A stretch of 64,000 nucleotides of DNA. Origin: Aliidiomarina indica (GTDB lineage: Bacteria > Pseudomonadota > Gammaproteobacteria > Enterobacterales > Alteromonadaceae). The stretch is taken from NCBI RefSeq assembly GCF_015354615.1, contig NZ_JACAVQ010000001.1, positions 124,001 to 188,000 of the forward strand. The letters run 5' to 3'. Shown in pieces: positions 8,801 to 17,755 of the stretch. Under the pieces are notes generated by a model. It was not told where the DNA came from, did not search any database, and was given only the letters and a program-made list of their open reading frames with translations. The position numbers and the translations under genes are program-made. The stretch's first letter is position 1. Each line of letters starts with the position of its first letter.

Positions 8801-9868
8801 ATGAGTGAACCGGTAGTCTCCTCAAGTCAGGCAATTCAATGGCGTAGCGAATGGTCGCCCAGTCAGCGTGTTTGGATGCGCTGGCCCTATCGCCGTGATA
8901 TCTGGCCCGATGCTGGCAAGGCGGTCCATGCAGAGGTACGTGAGCTTTTATCTGAGTTAGCCCAGCGCAATATACCCGTGGCTTTACAGGTACATCCTGA
9001 AGAGCCCATGCCTGCTAACTTATCGGACAACGTACAGGTGCATCGAATTGCTTTTGGAGATATTTGGTTACGCGATTGCGCGCCTTTTATTGATCAGAAG
9101 GGCGGTGTCGCTCTGCATTATGATTTTGATGGTTGGGGTGGCATAGATGACCAACAGGCCCTCGACGGAAGTGCTCGGGATTGGTTGAGCCATACGCTGA
9201 ATTTGAAAACCGAGTCTCACGACTGGGTGATTGAAGGTGGGGCCTTGCATCATGACGGTGAGGGAACGGCGATAGCGTGTGCCGGTAGTATTTTACACCG
9301 CCCCAGTAACCAAGGACTCACGGACCGAATTTTGCGTGAACATCTGCAGCAGGCGTTTGCCATTGAAAAACTGCTGATGTTACCCGGAAAACTGAGCGCT
9401 GATGAAACGGGCGGTCATGTCGACAATCTGGCCTGTTTTATCCGACCTGGTGAAGTTGTTGTTGCCCATACTGGCGATCCATCGCACCCGGATTACGCAA
9501 CCTGCCGACGCGTGTATGACTTTCTTGCCAACAGCACCGATGCGCAAGGGCGACCTATCAAAGTCCACACTTTGCCGCTGCCGCGTTCGCCGCGATTGAG
9601 CGCTGCAGAAGCAGTGGCTATTGCCCATCGGCCAGGCGTGCGAAAACGCATCGCCGGCATGCAACTGATGGCAAGTTATGTCAATTTCTTACGGGTTCGT
9701 TATGCCGACGGCGATTTGATTGTGATGCCGGCGTTTGGTTTACCAAGCGACGAAAAAGCGCGAGATCAAATGCAGCAATTGATGCCTGAAACTGAGGTTA
9801 TCTTGGCCCCGGCACGACATTTGCTGGTGGGTGGAGGAGGGTGGCACTGTGCGACCTTCCCCTACTGA
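8801..9868 (+). CDS. Agmatine deiminase / peptidyl-arginine deiminase-like family protein
   Basis: Guanidino-group-modifying amidinotransferase-fold enzyme, probably hydrolysing agmatine to N-carbamoylputrescine and ammonia. Family motifs seen are GDIWLRD (Asp92), EGGALHHDGEGT (Glu145), GGHVDN (His206, Asp208) and the terminal GGGGWHC with nucleophile Cys350. The chain ends five residues after this Cys, where agmatine deiminases usually read GGGNIHC followed by a short tail. It begins 2 bp after the rluB stop, so it may be read from the same transcript. The exact substrate is not settled by sequence, so I leave out aguA. It occupies the place that recA has in the E. coli recA-recX-alaS order. 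Confidence 0.85.
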   Translation: MSEPVVSSSQAIQWRSEWSPSQRVWMRWPYRRDIWPDAGKAVHAEVRELLSELAQRNIPVALQVHPEEPMPANLSDNVQVHRIAFGDIWLRDCAPFIDQKGGVALHYDFDGWGGIDDQQALDGSARDWLSHTLNLKTESHDWVIEGGALHHDGEGTAIACAGSILHRPSNQGLTDRILREHLQQAFAIEKLLMLPGKLSADETGGHVDNLACFIRPGEVVVAHTGDPSHPDYATCRRVYDFLANSTDAQGRPIKVHTLPLPRSPRLSAAEAVAIAHRPGVRKRIAGMQLMASYVNFLRVRYADGDLIVMPAFGLPSDEKARDQMQQLMPETEVILAPARHLLVGGGGWHCATFPY

Positions 9869-10337
9869 TCCGGAAGACGAACAAGTTATTGAAGCGCGCG
9901 CGGTGCAGTTACTGAGTCGCCGAGAACACAGTATGTTTGAACTGCGCATTAAGTTGCAGCAAAAAGGGTTTGCTCGCGACGCGATAGATCGCGTGATACA
10001 GAAGCTAGAAGCGCGTGAGTGGCAATCGGATACACGGTTCGCCGATGTATTTTATCGCCAACGTGTGATGCAAGGGTATGGACCACTCCGAGTACGTCAG
10101 GAAATGCAGCAAAAAGGCCTTAGCGATGATGAAATTCAGCGCTGTTTTGAGACCTATGCAACCGATTGGGCGGCCCTTGCTAGTGAACGCTATCAGCGGC
10201 GTTTTGGGCAGTCGCCTGTGGCGCCGGGGGATCAAAAAGAACGCGCGCGTCGAATGCGCTTTTTAGCGCAGCGCGGATTCAGCGCAGATCACATTCGTCG
10301 GGCCATTGAAAATGCGCAGGAAAACCCTGACGACTAG
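9849..10337 (+). CDS. recX: Regulatory protein RecX
   Basis: Small helical protein of three-helix repeats that binds RecA filaments and modulates recombination. Characteristic segments are ARAVQLLSRREHSMFELRIKLQQKGF, YGPLRVRQEMQQKGL and a third repeat, RRMRFLAQRGFSADHIRRAI. I choose the GTG at 9849, because GGAGGAGGG lies directly upstream at proper spacing. An in-frame GTG at 9831 would place that ribosome-binding site inside the gene. With this start the gene overlaps the deiminase gene by 20 bp and encodes 162 residues. recA is not adjacent. alaS follows after about 100 bp, as in E. coli. Confidence 0.92.
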   Translation: MRPSPTDPEDEQVIEARAVQLLSRREHSMFELRIKLQQKGFARDAIDRVIQKLEAREWQSDTRFADVFYRQRVMQGYGPLRVRQEMQQKGLSDDEIQRCFETYATDWAALASERYQRRFGQSPVAPGDQKERARRMRFLAQRGFSADHIRRAIENAQENPDD

Positions 10338-10439
10338 GCTTTGGCGACTATTTTCTGACCCATCATTATGATAATCTTAGCCACTTTCTTAAGAGCGGAT
10401 CTTATTCCGTAAACGTGTAGTCATAGCAGGACATTATTT

Positions 10440-13049
10440 ATGAGTATGACCAGTGCCGATATTCGTACAGCCTTTTTGAACTTCTTTGCTGAGCGTGGTC
10501 ATCAGATCGTGCCTAGTGCATCGTTAATTCCTGGAAACGATGCCACTTTATTGTTTACTAACGCCGGAATGGTTCCGTTTAAAGATGTGTTTTTGGGCAC
10601 GGACAAGCGCAATTACACGCGGGCAACGAGCTCTCAACGCTGTGTGCGTGCTGGTGGCAAACATAACGATCTAGAAAATGTGGGCTACACCGCACGTCAT
10701 CACACGTTTTTTGAAATGTTGGGTAACTTCAGTTTTGGCGATTACTTTAAGAAAGACGCTATCGATTACGCGTGGGCTTTTCTCACGAAAGAATTGGGAT
10801 TGCCCAAAGAAAAACTCTGGGTAACGGTTTTTGAAGAAGACGATGAAGCCTACGATATTTGGGCCAATGATATTGGTGTGCCGCGGGATCGAATTTCCCG
10901 TATTGGTGCGAAAGACAATTTCTGGCAAATGGGCGATACTGGCCCTTGCGGTCCATGCTCTGAAATTTTTTATGACCACGGCCCTGATGTTTGGGGTGGT
11001 CCTCCGGGAACACCTGAGGAAGATGGCGACCGCTATATCGAGATTTGGAATCTCGTGTTTATGCAATTTAACCGCCAGCCTGACGGCACCCTTGAACCAC
11101 TGCCGAAGCCTTCTGTCGACACGGGAATGGGCCTTGAGCGCATTGCTGCGGTGTTGCAAGGCGTGCACTCAAACTACGAAACCGATACCTTTGTACAGTT
11201 AATCGATGCAGCCGCGAAAGCCGTGGGTACAGAGGATCGTTCAGCGCAATCATTACGTGTCATAGCCGATCACATTCGCTCCTGTTCGTTCCTGATTGCC
11301 GATGGGGTGATGCCATCCAATGAAGGCCGTGGTTATGTGTTGCGTCGGATTATCCGCCGCGCGGTGCGCCACGGTTCAAAATTGGGTGCCAGTGAGCCAT
11401 TTTTCCATACCTTAGTGGCTGAATTAGTGCGATTAATGGGGGAAGCATTCCCTGAGTTAGCGCAGGCACAAACCCGTATAGAACAAGCTTTACTACAAGA
11501 AGAAAAACAGTTCGCCCGCACCTTGCAACGGGGCTTGAGCTTGTTAGAAGAGGCAATGGCGGATTTAGCCGAGGGCGATGCACTATCTGGCGAGATAGCG
11601 TTTAAACTCTACGATACCTACGGCTTCCCTTATGATCTTACCGCCGACATTTTGCGAGAGCGTGGTTTCGCCCTTGACCAAGCGGGCTTTGATACTGCAA
11701 TGGCAGAGCAGCGCACGCGTGCTCAACAGGCCTCTCAGTTTGGTGCTGACTATAGCAATCGCATTGCGGCAGAAACAATTTCAGATTTTAAAGGCTACAG
11801 CGATTACGAAAGTGATGCGGTTATCCGTGAGATCTTTGTCGAGGGCGAATCGGTTGATCAAGTAGCCGCCGGCCAAGATGCCATTATCGTTCTCGACCAG
11901 ACTCCCTTTTATGCAGAAAGCGGCGGTCAGGTGGGGGATGTTGGCGTCTTTGAAGTTGATGGTGAGCCGGCATTTGTGGTGAATGATACCCAGTATATTG
12001 GCAAAGCCATCGCACATCATGGCAATGCAGAAGCGCTGTTAAGCGTGGGCGATAGCGTACTGGCATTGGTTGACGATGAACGCCGTTGGGCCATTCGTCG
12101 TAACCATTCAGCGACCCATTTAATTCATGCAGCACTTCGCAATGTATTAGGCGAGCACGTGATGCAAAAGGGCTCTTTGGTTGATGAACAACGGTTGCGG
12201 TTTGATTTCGCGCATCCGCAGGCGTTAACCCAGTCAGAATTGCTGTCGATTGAAACACAGGTGAATGAGCAGATTCGATTAAACACGCCATTAACCACAG
12301 ACGTTTTGCCCATTGAAGAAGCGAAAGCTCGGGGCGCAATGGCGTTGTTTGGCGAGAAGTACGATGATCACGTTCGCGTGGTTGAGATGGGCCCCTATTC
12401 TTTGGAACTTTGTGGCGGAACCCATGTACAGCGTACTGGTGATATCGGCAGTTTTCGCATTCTCTCAGAACAAGGGATTGCCTCGGGTGTACGTCGTGTA
12501 GAGGCAACCACGGGCGCGAACGCGGTACTCTATACCCAGCAGCAACAGCAACGTTTATATGCCATTGCAAGCGCACTCAAGGCTGATCCAAGCGCAGTAT
12601 CGGAACGTATTGAACAGTTATTAGGGCGCCAAAAGCAGCTAGAGAAAGAATTAGCCGAGTTCCAACGTCAGCTATCCCAGCAGGCAGGCGCCAATCTGAC
12701 AGATAGTGCCGAAGACATCGGTGGCCACAAAGTGATTGTGGCAGAAGTTACGCAAGTTGAAGCAAAAGCCTTGCGCGAAATGGTTGATGATTTAAAGAAC
12801 CGTTTAGGCGAAGGTGTGGTGGTGCTCGGATTGCGTCAAGAAGGTAAAGTAAGCTTGATTGTTGGTGTTACCCCTGGGTTAACCAGCAAAGTGAAGGCCG
12901 GTGAGCTCGTAAACCTAATTGCTCAGCACGTTGGAGGCAAAGGTGGCGGCAGGCCGGATATGGCGCAAGCAGGGGGAAGCGAACCAGAACACTTGGATTC
13001 AGCCCTTGCGAGTGCGAAAACATGGTTGAAGGACAAATTAGCCGGTTAG
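10440..13049 (+). CDS. alaS: Alanyl-tRNA synthetase
   Basis: Class II synthetase charging tRNA-Ala, with an editing domain that removes mischarged Ser and Gly. The 869-residue length is normal. Visible parts are the N-terminal FFxxxGH motif ([12 protein letters not shown]), motif 2 around [16 protein letters not shown], the editing-site [12 protein letters not shown] zinc ligands with CGGTHV, a coiled coil near 710-750 and the C-terminal [20 protein letters not shown] precedes the ATG at 10440. It is followed by csrA after 336 bp, the E. coli order. Confidence 0.98.
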   Translation: MSMTSADIRTAFLNFFAERGHQIVPSASLIPGNDATLLFTNAGMVPFKDVFLGTDKRNYTRATSSQRCVRAGGKHNDLENVGYTARHHTFFEMLGNFSFGDYFKKDAIDYAWAFLTKELGLPKEKLWVTVFEEDDEAYDIWANDIGVPRDRISRIGAKDNFWQMGDTGPCGPCSEIFYDHGPDVWGGPPGTPEEDGDRYIEIWNLVFMQFNRQPDGTLEPLPKPSVDTGMGLERIAAVLQGVHSNYETDTFVQLIDAAAKAVGTEDRSAQSLRVIADHIRSCSFLIADGVMPSNEGRGYVLRRIIRRAVRHGSKLGASEPFFHTLVAELVRLMGEAFPELAQAQTRIEQALLQEEKQFARTLQRGLSLLEEAMADLAEGDALSGEIAFKLYDTYGFPYDLTADILRERGFALDQAGFDTAMAEQRTRAQQASQFGADYSNRIAAETISDFKGYSDYESDAVIREIFVEGESVDQVAAGQDAIIVLDQTPFYAESGGQVGDVGVFEVDGEPAFVVNDTQYIGKAIAHHGNAEALLSVGDSVLALVDDERRWAIRRNHSATHLIHAALRNVLGEHVMQKGSLVDEQRLRFDFAHPQALTQSELLSIETQVNEQIRLNTPLTTDVLPIEEAKARGAMALFGEKYDDHVRVVEMGPYSLELCGGTHVQRTGDIGSFRILSEQGIASGVRRVEATTGANAVLYTQQQQQRLYAIASALKADPSAVSERIEQLLGRQKQLEKELAEFQRQLSQQAGANLTDSAEDIGGHKVIVAEVTQVEAKALREMVDDLKNRLGEGVVVLGLRQEGKVSLIVGVTPGLTSKVKAGELVNLIAQHVGGKGGGRPDMAQAGGSEPEHLDSALASAKTWLKDKLAG

Positions 13050-13385
13050 AAGCCAACTTGGCGCTAGTTTGGACAAGGATTCGTTAGGTTGCGACATAAA
13101 TTGTCGTGTTGGTGTGCAGTCAGGCGCATTTTTTTAGCACATTAACGATGAATTAACCGTGACGCTGCTGATGCTGTGCTATGCTGATAGTAAGAAGTTA
13201 GCGTTCGCAGTTGATAGCATTGGAACGCTAAGAACTTGGTCTGATTTGTCGCTTTGATTTTGCGTAAAATATATGAGAGTTGTCATATCGCAGAATTCAG
13301 AGAAGTTGGTAGTATGCGAATCTTATCCAAGTAATGCGTCGCCACATGTCGCAGGATGAGAAGTCGAAACGAAGGAGCAGAGAAG
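13050..13385 (+). promoter_or_regulatory. alaS-csrA intergenic region: csrA promoter and leader
   Basis: No gene is evident in these 336 bp. An extended -10 (TGC-TATGCT, 13177-13185) is the best promoter candidate, resembling sigma-S-type CTATGCT. A 9-bp perfect stem (TTAGCGTTC 13198-13206 with GAACGCTAA 13223-13231) falls at or just after the expected start of transcription. GGA triplets at 13354-13356 and in the Shine-Dalgarno AAGGAG (13372-13377) are candidate CsrA binding sites for autoregulation. Confidence 0.4.
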
Positions 13386-13574
13386 ATGCTAATATTAACG
13401 CGACGTGTCGGAGAGACACTGATGATAGGCGATGACGTCACCGTCACCGTTCTAGGCGTCAAAGGAAATCAGGTACGTATTGGTGTCAATGCTCCGAAAG
13501 ACGTATCGGTTCACCGCGAAGAAATTTATATGCGAATCCAAGCGGAAAAAGATACCGACGAGCGCACTGAGTAA
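13386..13574 (+). CDS. csrA: Carbon storage regulator CsrA
   Basis: Small homodimeric RNA-binding protein that binds GGA motifs in mRNA leaders and controls translation and stability of many messages (carbon metabolism, motility, biofilm). The 62-residue sequence [20 protein letters not shown] is nearly identical to the family start, with the C-terminal binding segment [13 protein letters not shown]. The ATG at 13386 has AAGGAG 8 bp upstream; the in-frame ATG at 13356 is rejected. A strong terminator follows, then tRNA-Ser and tRNA-Arg genes, exactly as in E. coli. The BarA-like kinase at 17.8-20.4 kb may belong to the same regulatory circuit. Confidence 0.97.
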   Translation: MLILTRRVGETLMIGDDVTVTVLGVKGNQVRIGVNAPKDVSVHREEIYMRIQAEKDTDERTE

Positions 13575-13590
13575 AGTAATATACGTGCAG

Positions 13591-13617
13591 AAAAGCCGGC
13601 ATTGATGCCGGCTTTTT
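13591..13617 (+). terminator. Rho-independent terminator of csrA
   Basis: Perfect 11-bp stem AAAAGCCGGCA / TGCCGGCTTTT with a TTGA loop followed by a T run, 17 bp after the csrA stop. Confidence 0.9.
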
Positions 13618-13813
13618 GTTTTTTGTGCGCGAGCAAACCGCAGAATCAATTTGCCTTAGGTGGCTATAAAGGTTTCAGTAGAATTGCCTTCAGTAGCAAA
13701 AAAGTGTCAAAATCTACGCAGACTGTTTAATTATGACGCAGTTAGACAGCGGATGGGCAAAAAGCGTTTGACAACGTCTGACAAATCGCTATCATTCACG
13801 CCCATCAAGTCGC

Positions 13814-13906
13814 GGTGAGGTGGCCGAGAGGCTGAAGGCGCTCCCCTGCTAAGGGAGTATAGGGTTTGTAGCCCTATCGAGGGTTCGAATCCCTCCCTCA
13901 CCGCCA
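13814..13906 (+). tRNA. serV: tRNA-Ser (GCT)
   Basis: 93-nt class II tRNA with acceptor GGTGAGG/CCTCACC, a long variable arm, TTCGAAT T-loop and encoded CCA. The anticodon loop CTGCTAA gives GCT, reading AGC/AGU. Same place as E. coli serV downstream of csrA. Confidence 0.97.
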
Positions 13907-13951
13907 TTTGTCACCGCAACATGCAAGTGAAGAAAGTTTAGGTTAAACGAC

Positions 13952-14028
13952 GCGCTCGTAGCTCAGCTGGATAGAGTACCTGGCTACGAACCAGGCGGTC
14001 GGAGGTTCGAATCCTCCCGAGCGCGCCA
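13952..14028 (+). tRNA. argV: tRNA-Arg (ACG), copy 1
   Basis: 77-nt cloverleaf with acceptor GCGCTCG/CGAGCGC, anticodon ACG at 13986-13988, TTCGAAT T-loop and encoded CCA. A34 is normally edited to inosine by TadA so that CGU, CGC and CGA are read. Lies in the serV-argV order of E. coli. Confidence 0.97.
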
Positions 14029-14048
14029 TTTTCCTAAAATCATACAGC

Positions 14049-14125
14049 GCGCTCGTAGCTCAGCTGGATAGAGTACCTGGCTACGAACCAGGCGGTCGGA
14101 GGTTCGAATCCTCCCGAGCGCGCCA
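14049..14125 (+). tRNA. tRNA-Arg (ACG), copy 2
   Basis: Identical over all 77 nt to the copy at 13952-14028 and separated from it by 20 bp, so a recent tandem duplication or a pair maintained by gene conversion. Encoded CCA present. Confidence 0.97.
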
Positions 14126-14267
14126 TTTCTTCTCATCTCCCCCCGTGATCGCCTAGTTTGCGTGCATGAGTCAGCAACTAACACCCTCATAAATACCCTC
14201 TATTTTTGTGCTGCATAGGGAAAGGCTTCCTTTTCGCTGCTCAGAACTCTACAATTAACTAACAATT

Positions 14268-14273
14268 TATAAT
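14268..14273 (+). promoter_or_regulatory. Candidate -10 box for oadGAB
   Basis: A perfect TATAAT 35 bp upstream of the oadG ATG. No convincing -35 was found at 16-18 bp. The region 14126-14308 holds no gene that I can see. Confidence 0.4.
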
Positions 14274-14308
14274 TCACACACAAGATGTGAACTGCGCAGG
14301 GAATTGCA

Positions 14309-14563
14309 ATGGCGGATTTGTTTTTGCAAGCACTTGAGCTCATGCTCGCGGGCATGAGTGTTGTCTTTATCTTTTTATGCATTCTTACTGTAGCCGTGAT
14401 GCTGCTCACACGACTATGTCCGGAGAACACGCCGTTGCGTGCGCCGGCGAACCCACCACCTCAAGATCATGAAAACTCGCAGGCAAGTAAGCTTGCCGCT
14501 GTGACTGTTGCAGTTCAAAAATACCGCAATGCACGAGGACGTGCAGACCAACCAGAGGATTAA
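14309..14563 (+). CDS. oadG: Oxaloacetate decarboxylase gamma subunit
   Basis: Small membrane subunit of the Na+-pumping oxaloacetate decarboxylase, which holds the complex together and carries a metal (Zn) site. The 84-residue chain has one N-terminal transmembrane helix (about residues 12-36, MLAGMSVVFIFLCILTVAVMLL divided across it) and a short cytoplasmic tail, the usual OadG layout. It begins the oadG-oadA-oadB operon, 3 bp ahead of oadA. Confidence 0.9.
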   Translation: MADLFLQALELMLAGMSVVFIFLCILTVAVMLLTRLCPENTPLRAPANPPPQDHENSQASKLAAVTVAVQKYRNARGRADQPED

Positions 14564-14566
14564 ACT

Positions 14567-16387
14567 ATGGCCAAGCCGTTATTGTTGACAGAATTGGTGT
14601 TGCGCGACGCCCACCAGTCGTTGCTGGCAACGCGATTACGACTCGACGATATGCTTCCGATCGCGGAGAAACTCGATCAAGCGGGATATTGGTCTATGGA
14701 AACTTGGGGCGGCGCAACCTTTGACGCCTGTATTCGCTATTTGGGCGAAGACCCGTGGGAACGTTTGCGAGAACTGAAAAAAGCCATGCCTAATACGCGT
14801 CAGCAAATGCTACTGCGCGGACAAAATTTATTAGGCTACCGCCATTACGCCGACGACGTCGTTAAACGTTTTGTCGAGCGTGCGCGTGAGAACGGTGTCG
14901 ATGTATTTCGTATCTTCGACGCCATGAACGATGTGCGCAATTTAAAAACCGCAATTGAAGCAACGATTGCTAATGATGGTCATGCTCAGGGCACGTTATC
15001 CTATACCGTGAGCCCAGTGCACACGTTAGACAAATGGGTGGATATGGCGCTAGAAATGGAAGCGCTTGGTTGTCACTCTATTTGTATTAAAGATATGGCC
15101 GGTTTGTTACGCCCTTACGACGCGGAAGAACTGATTGGCACCTTGAAGCAAAAGCTGAAAGTGCCCGTGGCCATGCAATGCCATGCGACCACAGGTTTGA
15201 GTACAGCAACCTACCAAAAAGCAATCGATGCTGGCATCGATATGCTAGATACAGCTATTTCCTCCATGAGTATGACCTATGGCCATACCGCGACGGAAAC
15301 CGTGGTAGCTATGGTTGAGGGCACCGAACGTGATACCGGCATCAAACTCACCGATTTAGAAGAGGTTGCGGCATATTTCCGCGGCGTGCGTCGTAAGTAT
15401 GCACGTTTTGAAGGATCACTAAAGGGCATTGACGCCCGCATTCTGGTTGCGCAGGTGCCTGGTGGCATGCTGACCAATATGGAAAACCAGCTACGTGAGC
15501 AAAAGGCGCTGGATAAATTTGATCAAGTGCTCAATGAAATCCCTCGGGTTCGCGAAGATCTTGGTTTTATTCCATTGGTAACACCGACATCGCAAATCGT
15601 AGGCACACAAGCGGTACTCAATGTGCTCACGGGCGAACGCTATAAATCCGTCTCTAAAGAAACGGCAGGCGTGCTGAAAGGGGAATATGGGGCAACTGCT
15701 GCGCCGGTCAATAAAGAACTGCAGAAAACAGTTCTGGGTGATGCCGAGCCGATTACCTGCCGTCCAGCTGACTTGCTTGATAATGAATTGGATAAGCTCA
15801 CTGAAGAGCTCAGTGGCATTGCGAAAAAAGAATCGATTACCTTGGCTGATTCTGAAGTGGATGACGTGCTTACCTATGCGCTGTTTCCACAAATTGGCCT
15901 TAAGTTTTTGAAGAATCGTGGCAATCCTGATGCCTTTGAACCCGCTCCAAGTGTAGAAACCGATCGTCCGGTTCCGAAAGCGGAAACAGGTGATAACAGC
16001 ATTGAGCGTTACGATGTGTGTATTTCCGGAGAATGTTTCTCTGTAGAAGTGGGTCCTGATGGCAGCTTGCGCGCCTCGCAAACGGCCGATAAGGATGCAG
16101 GCGACGATCAAAAAAACGAGTCTGAAGCACCACCGAAGACGAGTAAAAAGTCTGCAGGCGGTGACACACGGCCGGTGAATGCACCTCTATCCGGAAACTT
16201 GTGGAAGTACAAAGTGAAGCCTGGGGATAAAGTAAAATCCGGGGATGTAGTGGTGATCCTTGAAGCCATGAAAATGGAAACAGAAGTACGAACCGACCGC
16301 GATGGTGTAGTTGCTGAACTGACCGCGCGGGAAGGGGACAGTGTCATCTCGGGTGATGCCTTACTGACTCTTGAGGGAAGCAAGTAA
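14567..16387 (+). CDS. oadA: Oxaloacetate decarboxylase alpha subunit (biotin-dependent carboxyltransferase)
   Basis: Transfers the carboxyl group of oxaloacetate to biotin, forming pyruvate; OadB then decarboxylates the carboxybiotin while exporting Na+. The carboxyltransferase barrel (about 1-450) shows [14 protein letters not shown] near the start, with metal-site His and Lys regions ([23 protein letters not shown]). A charged linker (about 500-535) is followed by the biotinyl domain with EAMKMET, the biotin attachment site being Lys569. At 606 residues it has normal family length. The stop is followed after 1 bp by oadB. Confidence 0.97.
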   Translation: MAKPLLLTELVLRDAHQSLLATRLRLDDMLPIAEKLDQAGYWSMETWGGATFDACIRYLGEDPWERLRELKKAMPNTRQQMLLRGQNLLGYRHYADDVVKRFVERARENGVDVFRIFDAMNDVRNLKTAIEATIANDGHAQGTLSYTVSPVHTLDKWVDMALEMEALGCHSICIKDMAGLLRPYDAEELIGTLKQKLKVPVAMQCHATTGLSTATYQKAIDAGIDMLDTAISSMSMTYGHTATETVVAMVEGTERDTGIKLTDLEEVAAYFRGVRRKYARFEGSLKGIDARILVAQVPGGMLTNMENQLREQKALDKFDQVLNEIPRVREDLGFIPLVTPTSQIVGTQAVLNVLTGERYKSVSKETAGVLKGEYGATAAPVNKELQKTVLGDAEPITCRPADLLDNELDKLTEELSGIAKKESITLADSEVDDVLTYALFPQIGLKFLKNRGNPDAFEPAPSVETDRPVPKAETGDNSIERYDVCISGECFSVEVGPDGSLRASQTADKDAGDDQKNESEAPPKTSKKSAGGDTRPVNAPLSGNLWKYKVKPGDKVKSGDVVVILEAMKMETEVRTDRDGVVAELTAREGDSVISGDALLTLEGSK

Positions 16388-16388
16388 C

Positions 16389-17519
16389 ATGGAAACATGG
16401 TTAACACTTTGGCAGAGCACCGGGTTGTCTGCCATGAGCTGGGGTGCCTTGTTGATGATAGTTGTCGGCTTGGTGCTGGTGTACTTAGCGATTGTTCACA
16501 AATTTGAGCCGTTACTTTTGCTCCCGATTGGCTTCGGTGCCGTTCTTACCAATATTCCATTGGCGGGCATGAATGAAGCAGGGGGCATTCTCTATGCGTT
16601 CTATGAAGTGGGGATTTCCACGGGGATATTTCCTCTTCTAATCTTCCTTGGTGTGGGCGCGATGACAGATTTTAGCGCCTTATTGGCTAATCCTCGGATG
16701 CTATTGCTAGGCGCTGCTGCGCAATTTGGTATTTTTGCCACCTTAATTGGTGCTATTGCCTTAAATTGGATACCCGGTGTTGAGTTTACTATCCAGCAGG
16801 CGGCTGCGATTGCCATCATCGGTGGCGCAGACGGACCGACCGCGATATACCTTAGCTCCCAGTTGGCTCCGGAGTTACTCGGTGCTATAGCAGTGGCGGC
16901 ATATTCCTACATGGCACTGGTTCCGGTATTACAACCGCCGGTTATGCGCCTGCTTACGACCAAGAAAGAACGTGCCATTAAAATGGAACAGCTAAAGCCA
17001 GTGTCAAAGCGGGCAAAAATTCTGTTTCCACTCATGGTGTTACTGCTCACCGTTCTATTGCTGCCGACCGCTGCACCGCTGGTGGGTATGCTCTGTTTAG
17101 GCAACTTAATGCGTGAATCTGGCGTAGTAGAGCGCTTAAGCAAGTCGGCTCAGAATGAATTAATTAACTTGGTAACCATTTTCCTCGGCCTCGCCGTGGG
17201 TGCGCAGCTCACCGCTAGCTCATTCTTAACCATCGAAACCTTAGGTATTTTAGTGCTAGGGGCCATGGCCTTTGTTTTTGGTACCGCTGCGGGCATTGTG
17301 ATGGCGAAGTTGCTGAATTTGTTTAGCAAGCAGCCGATTAACCCGCTGATTGGTGCCGCAGGCGTGTCTGCAGTGCCCATGGCGGCGCGCGTAGTAAATA
17401 AAGAAGGGCTAAGAGCAGATCAGCATAACTTCCTGCTGATGCATGCGATGGGACCTAATGTGGCGGGTGTTCTTGGCTCGGCAGTGGCTGCTGGTATTCT
17501 TTTGGCCTTGGCCGGCTAA
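16389..17519 (+). CDS. oadB: Oxaloacetate decarboxylase beta subunit (Na+ pump)
   Basis: Polytopic inner-membrane subunit that decarboxylates carboxybiotin and exports Na+. Hydrophobic segments run through the whole chain. Family hallmarks are [40 protein letters not shown] (Na+/carboxybiotin site Asp), [13 protein letters not shown] and [14 protein letters not shown]. The ATG at 16389 follows GAGGGAAG and leaves 376 residues; the longer frame from a TTG inside oadA is rejected. A strong hairpin follows at 17538-17563. Confidence 0.96.
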   Translation: METWLTLWQSTGLSAMSWGALLMIVVGLVLVYLAIVHKFEPLLLLPIGFGAVLTNIPLAGMNEAGGILYAFYEVGISTGIFPLLIFLGVGAMTDFSALLANPRMLLLGAAAQFGIFATLIGAIALNWIPGVEFTIQQAAAIAIIGGADGPTAIYLSSQLAPELLGAIAVAAYSYMALVPVLQPPVMRLLTTKKERAIKMEQLKPVSKRAKILFPLMVLLLTVLLLPTAAPLVGMLCLGNLMRESGVVERLSKSAQNELINLVTIFLGLAVGAQLTASSFLTIETLGILVLGAMAFVFGTAAGIVMAKLLNLFSKQPINPLIGAAGVSAVPMAARVVNKEGLRADQHNFLLMHAMGPNVAGVLGSAVAAGILLALAG

Positions 17520-17537
17520 TTCTAGTCGAGATTGGCG

Positions 17538-17563
17538 GGTGGCTCACAGATTTGTGAGCCACC
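17538..17563. terminator. Hairpin between oadB and the convergent small membrane gene, possible bidirectional terminator
   Basis: Perfect 11-bp arms GGTGGCTCACA / TGTGAGCCACC with a GATT loop. No T-tract is present on either strand, so termination may be weak or Rho-assisted. The stop codon of the minus-strand small gene lies inside the left arm. Confidence 0.45.
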
Positions 17564-17717
17564 ACATCATTCCATAAAACGCAGCAATCACGCTGCTCAC
17601 AATGAGGATGTACTTGTATCCTTGAATACCATCACGAACCCGGTAGCCATTCAGTTGCAACCACAACGTCCACAGCAATATCAGAACAACGGGAATCAAG
17701 AACAAAAAACGTATCAT
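17544..17717 (-). CDS. Small membrane protein of unknown function (57 aa)
   Basis: Not a recognised family. The 57-codon frame begins with ATG at 17717 after AGAGAGGAT (Shine-Dalgarno at good spacing). It predicts two transmembrane helices, about residues 3-21 (FLFLIPVVLILLWTLWLQL) and 36-53 (YILIVSSVIAAFYGMMW), joined by a polar loop NGYRVRDGIQGYK. The second helix ends in a Trp-rich interface. It lies 38 bp downstream of the hybrid kinase gene on the same strand and is probably co-transcribed, so a kinase accessory or an unrelated membrane peptide are both possible. The stop is embedded in a strong hairpin shared with oadB. It is too short for many gene finders. Confidence 0.6.
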   Translation of the reverse strand: MIRFLFLIPVVLILLWTLWLQLNGYRVRDGIQGYKYILIVSSVIAAFYGMMWWLTNL

Positions 17718-17755
17718 AGTTGCGATATCCTCTCTTTATAAATCCAAGTCGGTAC

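Noticed and set aside
11884-12576. 230-codon open frame antisense to alaS
   Set aside because: Opposite a strongly conserved synthetase region; composition (His, Arg, Pro rich) is typical of a shadow frame.
13814-14125. Integrated element at the tRNA-Ser/Arg cluster
   Set aside because: No integrase, no duplicated tRNA 3' end, and the following genes (oadGAB) are an ordinary operon.
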